Shown here piece after piece: positions 32,101-41,257 of a stretch of 44,913 bases of DNA (the stretch's first letter is position 1; each line of letters begins with the position of its first letter). This DNA is from Enterococcus ureilyticus. Its GTDB lineage: Bacteria > Bacillota > Bacilli > Lactobacillales > Enterococcaceae. The translations under genes and the position numbers were made by a program. The notes under the pieces are model-generated. The model worked only from the letters and a program-made list of their open reading frames with translations. It made no database searches and was not told the origin of the DNA. The DNA is taken from NCBI RefSeq assembly GCF_001730315.1, contig NZ_MIKC01000011.1:1-44913 (forward strand), in the 5' to 3' direction.

Positions 32101-34590
32101 ATGGATGAATTATTTACAGAAAGTGCACGAGCGGTTTTAGCGATTGCACAAGAAGAGGCAAAATATTTTAGGCATCAATCTGTAGGCTCAGAACATTTAT
32201 TATTGGCACTAGTTCTAGAACCCAACGGTATTGCAGGGAAATCACTGCGCCAATTAAATGCAGATAAGAATGATATTCGTGAAGAAATCGAACATTTAAC
32301 AGGATATGGAACAGTCAAAGCATATCCTAAAGGAGCTTATTTACCATATTCTCCTCGTGCAAAACAAATTTTTGCTTATGCAGGTGATGAAGCGAAACGA
32401 TTGGGTGCACCGAATATTGGAACGGAACATATTTTACTAGGTCTACTTAGGGATGAAGATATATTAGCGTCACGTATATTATTGAATCTAGGTTTAAGTT
32501 TATCTAAAATGCGTCAATTACTAATGAAGAAAATTGGGATAACTGACCCGCAAATGAGTGGTAATGTTGGACGCCGCCGTAACAATCAAGCTCAAAAAGC
32601 AGCACCTAAAGGAACTCCAACACTAGACTCATTAGCTCGTGATTTGACAAAATTAGCCCGTGAAAAAGACTTGGATCCTGTCGTTGGGCGTTCACAAGAA
32701 GTCAGACGTCTGATTCAAATTTTGAGTCGCCGGACAAAGAATAATCCTGTTTTAGTCGGTGAACCTGGTGTTGGTAAGACAGCGATTGCGGAAGGATTAG
32801 CTCAAAAAATCGTCAATGGTGAAGTTCCAGAGGATATGCAGGAAAAGCGTTTAATGATGTTAGATATGGGGGCTTTAGTAGCAGGTACTAAGTATCGTGG
32901 AGAATTTGAAGATCGACTGAAAAAGGTTATTGACGAAATTTATCAAGATGGCGAAGTGATTTTATTTATTGATGAATTGCACACGCTGATTGGTGCGGGT
33001 GGTGCGGAAGGTGCGATTGATGCATCCAATATCTTAAAGCCAGCTCTTGCAAGAGGAGAGCTGCAGACAATTGGTGCCACAACATTAGATGAATATCAAA
33101 AATATATCGAAAAAGATTCTGCTTTAGAACGTCGTTTTGCTCGTGTACAAGTGGACGAGCCGACCCCAGAAGAAGCTGAAGAAATTTTAAAAGGTCTACG
33201 TTCGCGCTATGAGGAACATCATGGGGTGGAAATCACAGATGATGCATTGCATGCGGCTGTTCAGTTATCTGTTCGTTATATCAATTCACGTCAATTACCT
33301 GATAAAGCAATTGATTTGATGGACGAATCATCCGCCAAAGTTCGTTTGGATTTGGCTGATGAACCTTCTGAGGTGAATAGTTTACGCATTGATATTGCTC
33401 ATTTAGTTCAAGAAAAAGAAGCTGCAATTCAAGCGCAGTCATTTGAAAGTGCAGCAAGATTACGCCAAAAAGAGAAAAAAATGACACGGAAGCTAGAAAA
33501 TATTCTCTTATTAGAACAAAAAGAAGCTTCTGGCTACGCTAATCGTGTGACTGAAGAAGATGTAGCGAACGTTGTTTCACAATGGACGGGTGTACCGTTA
33601 CAACAATTAGAGAAAAAAGAAAGTGAACGCTTACTTGAATTAGAAAGTATCTTACATCACCGAGTAGTTGGTCAAGATGAAGCAGTTCAAGCTGTGTCAC
33701 GTGCAATTCGCAGAGCTCGTAGTGGGTTAAAAGATCCAGATAGACCTATTGGCTCATTCATGTTCTTAGGTCCAACAGGGGTTGGTAAAACTGAGCTTGC
33801 AAAAGCGTTGGCTGAAACAATGTTTGGCAGTGAAGATGCCCTTGTTCGTGTCGATATGTCTGAATTTATGGAGAAATACAGCACTAGCCGTTTAATTGGT
33901 TCACCTCCAGGTTATGTAGGATATGAAGAAGGTGGTCAGTTGACTGAAAAAATTCGTCAAAAACCATATTCTGTCATTTTACTAGATGAAGTTGAAAAGG
34001 CACATCCCGATGTTTTCAATATTTTATTACAAGTATTAGATGATGGGCATTTAACAGATTCTAAAGGGCGTAAGGTCGATTTTAGGAATACTATTTTGAT
34101 CATGACCTCAAATATTGGCGCAACAGCAATTCGCGATGAAAAAAATGTTGGCTTTAATGTCCAGGATTTAACTAAGGACTATGGCGCAATGCAAAAACGG
34201 ATCATGGAAGAGTTGAAAAAAGCTTTCCGTCCAGAGTTTTTGAATCGTGTTGATGAAACAGTCGTCTTCCGTTCATTGGATCAAGCAGAAATTCATGAAA
34301 TTGTGAAGATCATGAGTAAATCGATTGTTCAACGTTTGCGAGAGCAAGATGTGAATGTAAAGATTACGGCAGCTGCAATTGAGGTAATCGGTAAAGTTGG
34401 TTTTGATCCTGAATATGGAGCGCGACCGATTCGACGTGCATTGCAAAAAGAGGTCGAAGATCGTTTGAGTGAAGCTTTACTATCTGGACAAATCCATCTA
34501 GGTGATAAGGTGACCATTGGCGCAAGTAAAGGTAAAATAACGTTGAATGTCAAATCACCTAAACCTGAACAAATTTTACAAACAATATAA
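32101..34590 (+). CDS. clpC: ClpC, AAA+ ATPase of the ClpCP protease
   Basis: 829 residues, normal for ClpC. The N-terminal Clp_N double repeat (about 1-145) is followed by AAA-1 (Walker A GEPGVGKT, Walker B VILFIDE), the UVR-containing coiled-coil middle domain, and AAA-2 (Walker [23 protein letters not shown]) with the C-terminal D2-small domain. An LIV-type loop for ClpP is expected in AAA-2. It unfolds misfolded and tagged proteins for ClpP. Co-transcribed with ctsR and under its control. Confidence 0.97.
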   Translation: MDELFTESARAVLAIAQEEAKYFRHQSVGSEHLLLALVLEPNGIAGKSLRQLNADKNDIREEIEHLTGYGTVKAYPKGAYLPYSPRAKQIFAYAGDEAKRLGAPNIGTEHILLGLLRDEDILASRILLNLGLSLSKMRQLLMKKIGITDPQMSGNVGRRRNNQAQKAAPKGTPTLDSLARDLTKLAREKDLDPVVGRSQEVRRLIQILSRRTKNNPVLVGEPGVGKTAIAEGLAQKIVNGEVPEDMQEKRLMMLDMGALVAGTKYRGEFEDRLKKVIDEIYQDGEVILFIDELHTLIGAGGAEGAIDASNILKPALARGELQTIGATTLDEYQKYIEKDSALERRFARVQVDEPTPEEAEEILKGLRSRYEEHHGVEITDDALHAAVQLSVRYINSRQLPDKAIDLMDESSAKVRLDLADEPSEVNSLRIDIAHLVQEKEAAIQAQSFESAARLRQKEKKMTRKLENILLLEQKEASGYANRVTEEDVANVVSQWTGVPLQQLEKKESERLLELESILHHRVVGQDEAVQAVSRAIRRARSGLKDPDRPIGSFMFLGPTGVGKTELAKALAETMFGSEDALVRVDMSEFMEKYSTSRLIGSPPGYVGYEEGGQLTEKIRQKPYSVILLDEVEKAHPDVFNILLQVLDDGHLTDSKGRKVDFRNTILIMTSNIGATAIRDEKNVGFNVQDLTKDYGAMQKRIMEELKKAFRPEFLNRVDETVVFRSLDQAEIHEIVKIMSKSIVQRLREQDVNVKITAAAIEVIGKVGFDPEYGARPIRRALQKEVEDRLSEALLSGQIHLGDKVTIGASKGKITLNVKSPKPEQILQTI

Positions 34591-34600
34591 TCAATAATTC

Positions 34601-34636
34601 GCTGTGCAAAACGAATCTGTTTTGTACAGCTTTTTT
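34601..34636 (+). terminator. terminator of ctsR-clpC
   Basis: GCTGTGCAAAAC pairs with GTTTTGTACAGC (one mismatch) and is followed by TTTTTT. Confidence 0.9.
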
Positions 34637-34837
34637 CAATTGAAGTGGCTGTAGAGTATTGTTTTTGTGAAAAATGAGCGTTAAAATTACTAGAGGCTAT
34701 TGGAAAGTTTGTGAACCTATGCTACTATGAAACAGTTGTTAGAAGGCTGGTAAATAGAGATGAAATCATATAGAAACTAGCTTTATTTTTCAATTGATAC
34801 TAGTCGGGTCCATTCAGCTTTTAAGGGAGGATACAAA

Positions 34838-35758
34838 ATGATTGAACTTATTGCAACTGCTGAATCAGTAGAACAAGCAGAGGCGTTATTGGCAGTTGGG
34901 GTAGACACTTTATATATTGGAGAAGAAACATTCGGGTTACGCTTGCCGACATCATTTTCGCGTGAAGAGCAGCAAAACATTATTGAGATGGCTCATAGAG
35001 CAGGCAAAAAAGTGACGGTTGCACTGAATGGAATCATGCATCCGGAGAAAATGAAATTGGTACCTGAGTATTTGAATTTTTTGCAAGAAGTCAAAGCGGA
35101 TCAATTAACTGTGGGAGATCCTGGCGTTGTATTTGTGATCCAGCGTGATGGAATCGAGATTCCATATATTTATGATGGTGAAACTCTAGTGACCAGTTCC
35201 AGACAAATTAATTTTTGGGCGAAGCGTGGCTCGATAGGTGCAGTCTTAGCACGAGAAGTTCCTTTTGAAGAAATGAAAGCAATGAAGGACAATTTGCTAG
35301 TTCCAGCTGAAGTGCTTGTATATGGTGCTACATGCATCCATCAATCAAAACGTCCGCTGTTGCAAAACTACTATAATTTCACAAAGAATGATGAGTCAAC
35401 CAGTAAAGAGCGTGGCTTGTTTATATCTGAACCCAAAAAAGAAGAAACACACTATTCAATTTATGAGGACAGCCATGGTACACATATTTTTGCGGATAAC
35501 GATGTGAATTTAATTGGAGAACTCGAAAAGCTTCATGAACATAATTACACAAAGTGGAAACTTGACGGAATCTATGCACCAGGAGAAAACTTTGTAGAAG
35601 TAGCGAAATTATTCGCAGATGCAAAAGAACAAATCAAAGTAGGTCTTTGGTCAAGCAATCAGGCACAAAAAGCAATTGAACAAATCAAAGCCCTGCATCC
35701 AGAAAACCGTGGGTTAGATATTGGTTTCTTTGATTTAGATCCAGACGAGATAAAATAA
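34838..35758 (+). CDS. trhP1: peptidase-U32-family protein, YrrN/TrhP1-like
   Basis: 306 residues. The start ELIATAESVEQAEALLAVGV and DTLYIGEETFGLRLP fit the N-terminal barrel of the U32 family. It lacks the Cys-rich C-terminal region of its neighbour. In Bacillus subtilis the pair YrrN/YrrO (TrhP1/TrhP2) is needed for prephenate-dependent 5-hydroxyuridine at tRNA U34; the same order and lengths here suggest the same role, not proteolysis. GGGAGG precedes the ATG, and the next gene is 13 nt away. Confidence 0.82.
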   Translation: MIELIATAESVEQAEALLAVGVDTLYIGEETFGLRLPTSFSREEQQNIIEMAHRAGKKVTVALNGIMHPEKMKLVPEYLNFLQEVKADQLTVGDPGVVFVIQRDGIEIPYIYDGETLVTSSRQINFWAKRGSIGAVLAREVPFEEMKAMKDNLLVPAEVLVYGATCIHQSKRPLLQNYYNFTKNDESTSKERGLFISEPKKEETHYSIYEDSHGTHIFADNDVNLIGELEKLHEHNYTKWKLDGIYAPGENFVEVAKLFADAKEQIKVGLWSSNQAQKAIEQIKALHPENRGLDIGFFDLDPDEIK

Positions 35759-35771
35759 GGAGAAAAAACAC

Positions 35772-37013
35772 ATGACAAACGAACGAACACTGAAGCGTCC
35801 TGAGGTCTTAGCACCAGCAGGGACGCTAGAAAAACTAAAAACAGCTATTCATTATGGCGCAGATGCAGTTTATATCGGCGGTAACGCATACGGCTTGCGC
35901 AGTCGTGCCGGCAATTTTACAAAAGAAGATATGATTGAAGGCGTAGCGTTTGCTAATGAGCATGGAGCAAAAGTTTACGTGGCGGCAAATATGGTCACTC
36001 ATGAGGGAAATCAAGAAGGAGCAGGGGACTTTTTCCGAGAAATCCGTGATGTTGGTATTTCTGCAGTAATCGTATCTGATCCGGCTTTGATTGAAATTTG
36101 TGCAGCGGAAGCACCGGGCTTACCGATCCATTTGTCTACACAAGCTTCAGCTACCAACTATGAAACACTGGAATTTTGGAAAAATGAAGGATTAGAACGT
36201 GTTGTTTTGGCACGTGAAGTATCGATGGACGAAGTGGCAGAAATCCGTAAAAATACGGATGTTGAGATCGAAGCGTTTATCCATGGGGCAATGTGCATTT
36301 CTTATTCAGGTAGATGTACGTTGTCTAATCATATGTCAATGCGTGATGCGAACCGTGGTGGTTGTTCTCAATCTTGCCGTTGGAAATATGAGCTTTACGA
36401 CATGCCTTTTGGTGGAGAACGTACAAGCTTAACGGATAAAGGTGAAGTAGAGGAAGAATTTTCTATGAGTGCGGTCGATATGGCTATGATCCAACACATT
36501 CCCGAACTGATTCAAAATGGTGTAGATAGCTTCAAAATTGAAGGCCGAATGAAGTCCATTCATTATGTTTCAACAGTAGCGAATGTTTACAAAAAAGCGG
36601 TCGATACCTATATGGAAGATCCTGAAAATTATGAATGTAAACAAGAATGGATCGATGAGCTGTGGAAAGTTGCACAAAGAGAACTTTCAACTGGTTTTTA
36701 TTATCATGTACCGACAGATGAAGAACAACTATTTGGAGCACGTCGTAAGATTCCTCAATATAAATTTATTGGAGAAGTCATGGCATATGATCCAGAAACA
36801 AAAGTTGCAACGATTCGTCAAAGGAACCATTTCAGTGTAGGCGATGAAATTGAATTTTATGGTCCTGGGTTCAATCACTTCCATCAAACAGTAGAAGTTA
36901 TGTATAATGAAGAGGACGAGTCGATCGATCGAGCACCAAATCCAATGATGATTTTAACGATGCCGGTTGAAAAACCAGTGGCTGTTGGTGATATGATTCG
37001 TAAGAAGAAATAA
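35772..37013 (+). CDS. trhP2: peptidase-U32-family protein, YrrO/TrhP2-like
   Basis: 413 residues. RPEVLAPAGTLEKLKTAIHY starts the barrel; the U32 signature is around IEAFIHGAMCISYSGRC, and ANRGGCSQSCRWKYEL carries the Cys residues likely to hold a 4Fe-4S cluster. The C-terminal beta-barrel domain is present (about 330-413). It probably forms the catalytic tRNA-hydroxylation partner of the preceding protein, acting on U34. AAGGAG precedes the ATG. Confidence 0.88.
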   Translation: MTNERTLKRPEVLAPAGTLEKLKTAIHYGADAVYIGGNAYGLRSRAGNFTKEDMIEGVAFANEHGAKVYVAANMVTHEGNQEGAGDFFREIRDVGISAVIVSDPALIEICAAEAPGLPIHLSTQASATNYETLEFWKNEGLERVVLAREVSMDEVAEIRKNTDVEIEAFIHGAMCISYSGRCTLSNHMSMRDANRGGCSQSCRWKYELYDMPFGGERTSLTDKGEVEEEFSMSAVDMAMIQHIPELIQNGVDSFKIEGRMKSIHYVSTVANVYKKAVDTYMEDPENYECKQEWIDELWKVAQRELSTGFYYHVPTDEEQLFGARRKIPQYKFIGEVMAYDPETKVATIRQRNHFSVGDEIEFYGPGFNHFHQTVEVMYNEEDESIDRAPNPMMILTMPVEKPVAVGDMIRKKK

Positions 37014-37077
37014 ATACTATGATTGAGGGATTCGCTATTACAGCTTATCCCTTTCATTGCAAGGAGGATAAGTAACT

Positions 37078-38430
37078 ATGTCAAAAGAATATGATTATAT
37101 CGTCATCGGTGGTGGGAGTGGAGGAATTGCTTCTGCTAATCGTGCCGGTATGTACGGCGCTAAAGTATTACTAATTGAAGCTAGTGATATCGGTGGAACA
37201 TGTGTCAATGTGGGCTGTGTACCTAAAAAAGTCATGTGGCAAGCAAGCTCAATGATGGAAATGGTAAAACGCGATACACAAGGGTACGGAATGGATGTAG
37301 AAGTAAAAGGCTTCAGCTTTAAGAAGCTTGTTGAAAATCGTGAAGCGTATATTGATAACTTACATGCGGCTTATTACCGTGGATTAGATAGTAACAAAGT
37401 AGAGGTTTTAGCTGAGTACGCTACATTTATTGATGATCATACAATTGAAGCCGGTGGTGAAAAGTATACAGCACCTCATATTTTGATTGCTACAGGCGGA
37501 CGACCTAAAAAATTAGGCATTCCTGGTGAGGAATACGCGATAGATTCTAACGGTTTCTTTGCTTTAGAAGAACTACCAAAACGAGTTGTATTTATTGGTG
37601 CGGGCTATATCGCAGCTGAACTTGCTGGAACCATTCATGGATTAGGTGCGGAAACTCACTGGGCATTTAGAAAAGAACGGCCATTGCGAGATTTTGATGA
37701 TATGCTATCTGAAAAAGTAGTTGAACATTACCTTGAAGATGGAATGCACATTTATCCGAATTCAATACCTCATTCAATTGAAAAACTTGAGTCTGGAGAA
37801 TTAGTGATTACCTTTGAAAATGGGACTAAAATTACGGCAGACAGTATTGTTTTCGGAACTGGTCGCCAACCAAATACAGATAATTTAGGATTAGAAAATA
37901 CCCACATTAAATTGTCGGATAAAGGCTATGTGAAGGTTGATAAGTTCCAAAATTCAACACAGGCTGGCGTTTATGCAGTAGGAGATGTGATTGGAAAAAT
38001 AGATTTGACACCAGTTGCTATTGCTGCAGGAAGAAGATTATCCGAACGTTTATTTAATGGAAAAGAAAATGAATATTTGGATTATGAAACAATCCCTACA
38101 GTTGTCTTTACTCATCCAACAATTGCGACTGTTGGACTAACAGAAGCACAAGCAAAAGAAAAATATGGTACTGAAAATATCAAAATATACAGCTCAACAT
38201 TTACACCAATGTATTTTGCACTAGGGGAGTATCGCCAAAAATGTGATATGAAATTAGTTTGTGCAGGTGAAGAAGAAAAAATCGTTGGTCTACATGGTAT
38301 TGGCTTAGGTGTCGATGAAATGCTTCAAGGTTTTGCTGTTGCAATCAAAATGGGTGCTACGAAGAAAGACTTTGACAATACAGTAGCGATTCATCCGACA
38401 GGTTCAGAAGAATTCGTGACAATGAGATAA
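37078..38430 (+). CDS. gor: glutathione-disulfide reductase
   Basis: 450 residues, normal for the family. FAD-binding [14 protein letters not shown], redox pair Cys42/Cys47 in [17 protein letters not shown](P)-binding [11 protein letters not shown], and the C-terminal [12 protein letters not shown] with the catalytic His. [11 protein letters not shown] after the nucleotide site is compatible with NADPH. It keeps glutathione reduced in the cytosol; enterococci make glutathione with a fused GshAB. CAAGGAGG precedes the ATG. Confidence 0.95.
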   Translation: MSKEYDYIVIGGGSGGIASANRAGMYGAKVLLIEASDIGGTCVNVGCVPKKVMWQASSMMEMVKRDTQGYGMDVEVKGFSFKKLVENREAYIDNLHAAYYRGLDSNKVEVLAEYATFIDDHTIEAGGEKYTAPHILIATGGRPKKLGIPGEEYAIDSNGFFALEELPKRVVFIGAGYIAAELAGTIHGLGAETHWAFRKERPLRDFDDMLSEKVVEHYLEDGMHIYPNSIPHSIEKLESGELVITFENGTKITADSIVFGTGRQPNTDNLGLENTHIKLSDKGYVKVDKFQNSTQAGVYAVGDVIGKIDLTPVAIAAGRRLSERLFNGKENEYLDYETIPTVVFTHPTIATVGLTEAQAKEKYGTENIKIYSSTFTPMYFALGEYRQKCDMKLVCAGEEEKIVGLHGIGLGVDEMLQGFAVAIKMGATKKDFDNTVAIHPTGSEEFVTMR

Positions 38431-38437
38431 AAAATAA

Positions 38438-38476
38438 GGATGAGGAAAAACTGAGTTTAGTTTTTCTCATCTTTTA
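38438..38476 (+). terminator. terminator of gor
   Basis: AGGATGAGGAAAAACT pairs with AGTTTTTCTCATCTTTT (one bulge) around GAGTTT, followed by T's. Confidence 0.8.
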
Positions 38477-38493
38477 ATTTTTGATAGTTCAGT

Positions 38494-39065
38494 GTGATTT
38501 ATTTATACAGGCAAATTATATTAGGAGTAATAGTTCAGTATGAACTTTATAAGCAGCTATGTAAAAAAATAGTTAAGAAAACTATTTTCCTTAGTACTAC
38601 ATTAGTGGTTTTTATGGCAGTAGGATTAGTTTTCATATTTATTGTTAAGGGGTTTAAAATGCCTCATGTAACGGTAGAAGATATAGTAATAATCCTTATT
38701 CTGGGTTTTTCATTGCCAATCATAATTCTTGGAATAGTAATAGGGTTACCACTTTTATAAATAAATTATCAGATCAATAAGTACCTTACTGAGAGTCCAA
38801 AGTTAGAGCAAGAGGAATTGTATACTGTGCTTAAAAGAGAATGTTCAGACAAAGGGGCTAAGTAGCATCTTCAAGCACACTATAGCAATCAATTTATGGT
38901 TCTCTTACCAGATGTTATTATAAAAAGAGATGACTTTGTCATCATGCAAACGGTTTGGCACAAAGCAGTATCGAAAAGGGACCTATTATCGGGTGAAATT
39001 TAAGTTAAAAAGCGGTAAAGAGAAAGTGATTGACTGTTCTTCGACACTTGGCGTGGATGCTACCC
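38494..39065 (+). pseudogene. membrane-protein gene, decayed
   Basis: The first part (38494-38760, GTG start, 88 codons) encodes two membrane segments, FLSTTLVVFMAVGLVFIF and IVIILILGFSLPIIILGIVI, and ends in a stop. Further fragments follow in shifted frames: SPKLEQEELYTVLKRECSDK, HYSNQFMVLLPDVIIKRDDF, TVWHKAVSKR and RVKFKLKSGKEKVIDCSSTL. This looks like one protein with an N-terminal membrane anchor and a cytoplasmic/extracellular C-terminal domain, now split by several frame changes. The family is not recognised. There is no good ribosome binding site before 38494. Confidence 0.5.
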
Positions 39066-39080
39066 TCAGATGGCGGTAAC

Positions 39081-39125
39081 AAAAATAGGTTAGGCCTATC
39101 ATTGATAATGGCCTAACCTATTTTA
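39081..39125 (-). terminator. terminator of the EET minus-strand operon
   Basis: AAATAGGTTAGGCC and GGCCTAACCTATTT form a 14-bp perfect stem that overlaps the stop codon of dmkB; a T run follows on the minus strand. Confidence 0.85.
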
Positions 39126-40109
39126 ATTTGTTCGTGCAAGAATAGCCTGTGTGATTGTGAACAATTTATTTTTAGCATCAGTAGATGTTTCAGGTAATTT
39201 AGTAATACCTTTCAAAGCTTGTTGTGTATACTTTTCAGCAAGTTTTTGCGCTTTAGTGACACCGCCAAACGAATGAACAAGTTCGTAGATTTTATTTGTC
39301 TCAGTGTCTGTTAGCGCTTCTCCTTTTTCAAGGTAAGGAAGTAACGTTCTACGGCCTTCTTCTAAAGCATATAAAAGTGGCAATGAATAAATCCCTTGGC
39401 GGACATCTTCCAGTACTGGCTTGCCAATTTGTTCAGGGCTTTGGGTATAATCCAAGACATCATCGATAATTTGAAAAGCAATCCCGATATTCTCCCCGAT
39501 CTGTCCACAATTTTTAGCAAACCGCTCTGAAGTTCCACTTTCGTAGGCACCGACGAAGCAACTTAATGAAAAAAGCTCAGCAGTTTTACCAGAAATATTT
39601 TCAAGGTATTGATCGATCGTCATATCAAGATTATAGCGATTATCCATTTGGCCCAATTCACCGCTCAATATTTTTTCCATACTTCTAGAATTCAGTTGAA
39701 TACTCTTTAAAGATGATGAATAGTCAGCAAGTAGTTTAAAACAGCTGACAAATAAATAATCACCAGCATAAACGGCTGTACTATTACCGAATTGAGAACG
39801 TATAGTTGGCAAGCTGCGTCTGATATCTGAATCATCTACAATATCATCGTGAATCAGCGTTGCAGTGTGCAGTAACTCGATAGCTGCAGCTAAAGCAATA
39901 GCTTTTTTGCTCTCTCTATTCTCGCCAAATTGTGAAAATAAAAGTTGGTATGCTGGTCGTAATAGTTTGCCGCCAGAGTGGATCATGGACATAACAGCAT
40001 TTTCGACCTCTTTATTTTTTAAATTAACGCTATTTTCCATCAGCTTCAGTGTAGTATTTAATTCTTTAGCTAGTTCAGGATATGTTTTCCACATAGGATG
40101 AATGTTCAT
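39123..40109 (-). CDS. dmkB: polyprenyl diphosphate synthase, DmkB-type (EET locus)
   Basis: 328 residues from the ATG at 40109 (AAGGAG 7 nt before; an upstream in-frame start at 40139 has no such site). Two Asp-rich motifs, LIHDDIVDDSDIRR and FQIIDDVLDY, bind Mg-diphosphate; GGKLLRP and the chain-length region are typical of trans-prenyl synthases. In the Listeria EET locus DmkB makes the prenyl tail of the demethylmenaquinone that shuttles electrons from Ndh2. It lies with eetB, eetA and ndh2, as in that locus. Confidence 0.9.
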   Translation of the reverse strand: MNIHPMWKTYPELAKELNTTLKLMENSVNLKNKEVENAVMSMIHSGGKLLRPAYQLLFSQFGENRESKKAIALAAAIELLHTATLIHDDIVDDSDIRRSLPTIRSQFGNSTAVYAGDYLFVSCFKLLADYSSSLKSIQLNSRSMEKILSGELGQMDNRYNLDMTIDQYLENISGKTAELFSLSCFVGAYESGTSERFAKNCGQIGENIGIAFQIIDDVLDYTQSPEQIGKPVLEDVRQGIYSLPLLYALEEGRRTLLPYLEKGEALTDTETNKIYELVHSFGGVTKAQKLAEKYTQQALKGITKLPETSTDAKNKLFTITQAILARTN

Positions 40110-40148
40110 AAGATGACTCCTTCGATTGTACTCAGTCAAGCCAAAATG

Positions 40149-40709
40149 TTATTGGAAATATTGGCTCCATTTATGTTTCGTTGTCGATTCGTAATTTAAT
40201 TGAAATTGCCGTAAGGTTTGAACATGGCGTAATAGGTAATTTGCTGCTATTCCTATCGCGATTCCGGATAGTAAGCCGATAAATGAAAGAAACGGTAGAT
40301 AAAGCATCGGAGCCCACGATTGAGCAAAGAAACAAGTGGTCAATAGTTGTCCAACATTATGTAAAAAACCGCCGGCTGCACTGATTCCGATAATACTGAC
40401 ACGTTTTGGGCCTAACTGCATGATGATGAGCATACCTAAATAGCTAAGTAATGCACCACTAGCACTGTAAAAGAAGGTAGAAATTGTACCACCAAGTAAG
40501 GTTGTTAAAATCAGGCGCATACAAACTAAAAAGAAACTATCTCTTTTGCGCATCGTGAAAATAGCAATGATCGTAATCAAGTTTGCTAGCCCTAATTTTG
40601 CACCTGGAGCGAAAGCAAAAGGATAGGGAATCATATTTTCTATCAATCCAATTATCACACCTTGAGCGACTAACATGGAAATATAGATATTTTTTTGTAA
40701 TTTGCTCAT
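40149..40709 (-). CDS. eetB: EetB, Gx transporter/HepPP-synthase-I-like membrane protein
   Basis: 186 residues with about five membrane segments, for example GVIIGLIENMIPYPFAFAPG near the start, then GLANLITIIAIFTM and LLSYLGMLIIMQLGPKRVSI. The PYPFAFAPGAKLGLANL block is characteristic of PF07456 (Gx transporter family). In Listeria EetB, together with EetA, is needed for electron transfer to extracellular acceptors. It starts 16 nt after eetA. Confidence 0.9.
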   Translation of the reverse strand: MSKLQKNIYISMLVAQGVIIGLIENMIPYPFAFAPGAKLGLANLITIIAIFTMRKRDSFFLVCMRLILTTLLGGTISTFFYSASGALLSYLGMLIIMQLGPKRVSIIGISAAGGFLHNVGQLLTTCFFAQSWAPMLYLPFLSFIGLLSGIAIGIAANYLLRHVQTLRQFQLNYESTTKHKWSQYFQ

Positions 40710-40725
40710 AGTATACTGGCGATGT

Positions 40726-41148
40726 TTAATAAATCAAACTGCCATCCTCACTCCCGTCAGAAGCCTCAACTGTAATGAATAAGTTGTGGGGTAAACACGC
40801 GATCGGTGTTTCGCCAGCTTTAGATATCCACCCTCGCTGTACGCAAATTTGATCTCCGCAATTTGTTTCAACCATACGGATTCTGTCACCGCTCACTTCT
40901 ATTACATTATAATCACCATCAGCTGCTTCATATTTATATGTATAGGTGGGACCATCTTCTTTCAATTCAAAGACTTTGATGACTTCTCCATCTACTTTTA
41001 AGACTGCTTGTTTTGTTGCATCATCTGTTCCAGTATTTTGTATACCAAAAACAACAAGAGGCAAGAAAGAGCTAATTGTTAAAAGTAAAATAATGGCAAT
41101 ATCCCAAGGACGTAAATAACTTTTCTGAATAAATTCTTTTAAATCCAA
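40726..41148 (-). CDS. eetA: EetA, NusG domain II-like membrane-anchored protein
   Basis: 140 residues from TTG at 41148 (GAGAGG before it; the longer frame to 41193 begins inside a likely promoter). A basic N-terminus and one membrane segment (IAIILLLTISSFLPLVVFG) anchor a NusG-II domain outside the membrane: VLKVDGEVIKVFEL, then GDRIRMVETNCGDQICVQRG and ETPIACLPHNLFI. The C-x4-C and following Cys are conserved in this family. Needed with EetB for EET. Confidence 0.88.
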   Translation of the reverse strand: MDLKEFIQKSYLRPWDIAIILLLTISSFLPLVVFGIQNTGTDDATKQAVLKVDGEVIKVFELKEDGPTYTYKYEAADGDYNVIEVSGDRIRMVETNCGDQICVQRGWISKAGETPIACLPHNLFITVEASDGSEDGSLIY

Positions 41149-41206
41149 CTCTTTCCTCTCCCTTATAGTTTTTATTGTTCTGTATTCTATCATAATGAGA
41201 AAAGAA

Positions 41207-41232
41207 AGTTCTAGGAGTAAACCTAGAACTCT
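41207..41232 (-). terminator. hairpin between ndh2 and eetA
   Basis: AGTTCTAGG and CCTAGAACT form a 9-bp stem around AGTAAA, followed on the minus strand by a T-rich tract. It may end most ndh2 transcripts; eetA then has its own promoter (minus-strand TATGAT/TAGAAT near 41185-41195). Confidence 0.65.
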
Positions 41233-41257
41233 CTTAGACTTTTACTATAAAAAGTAA

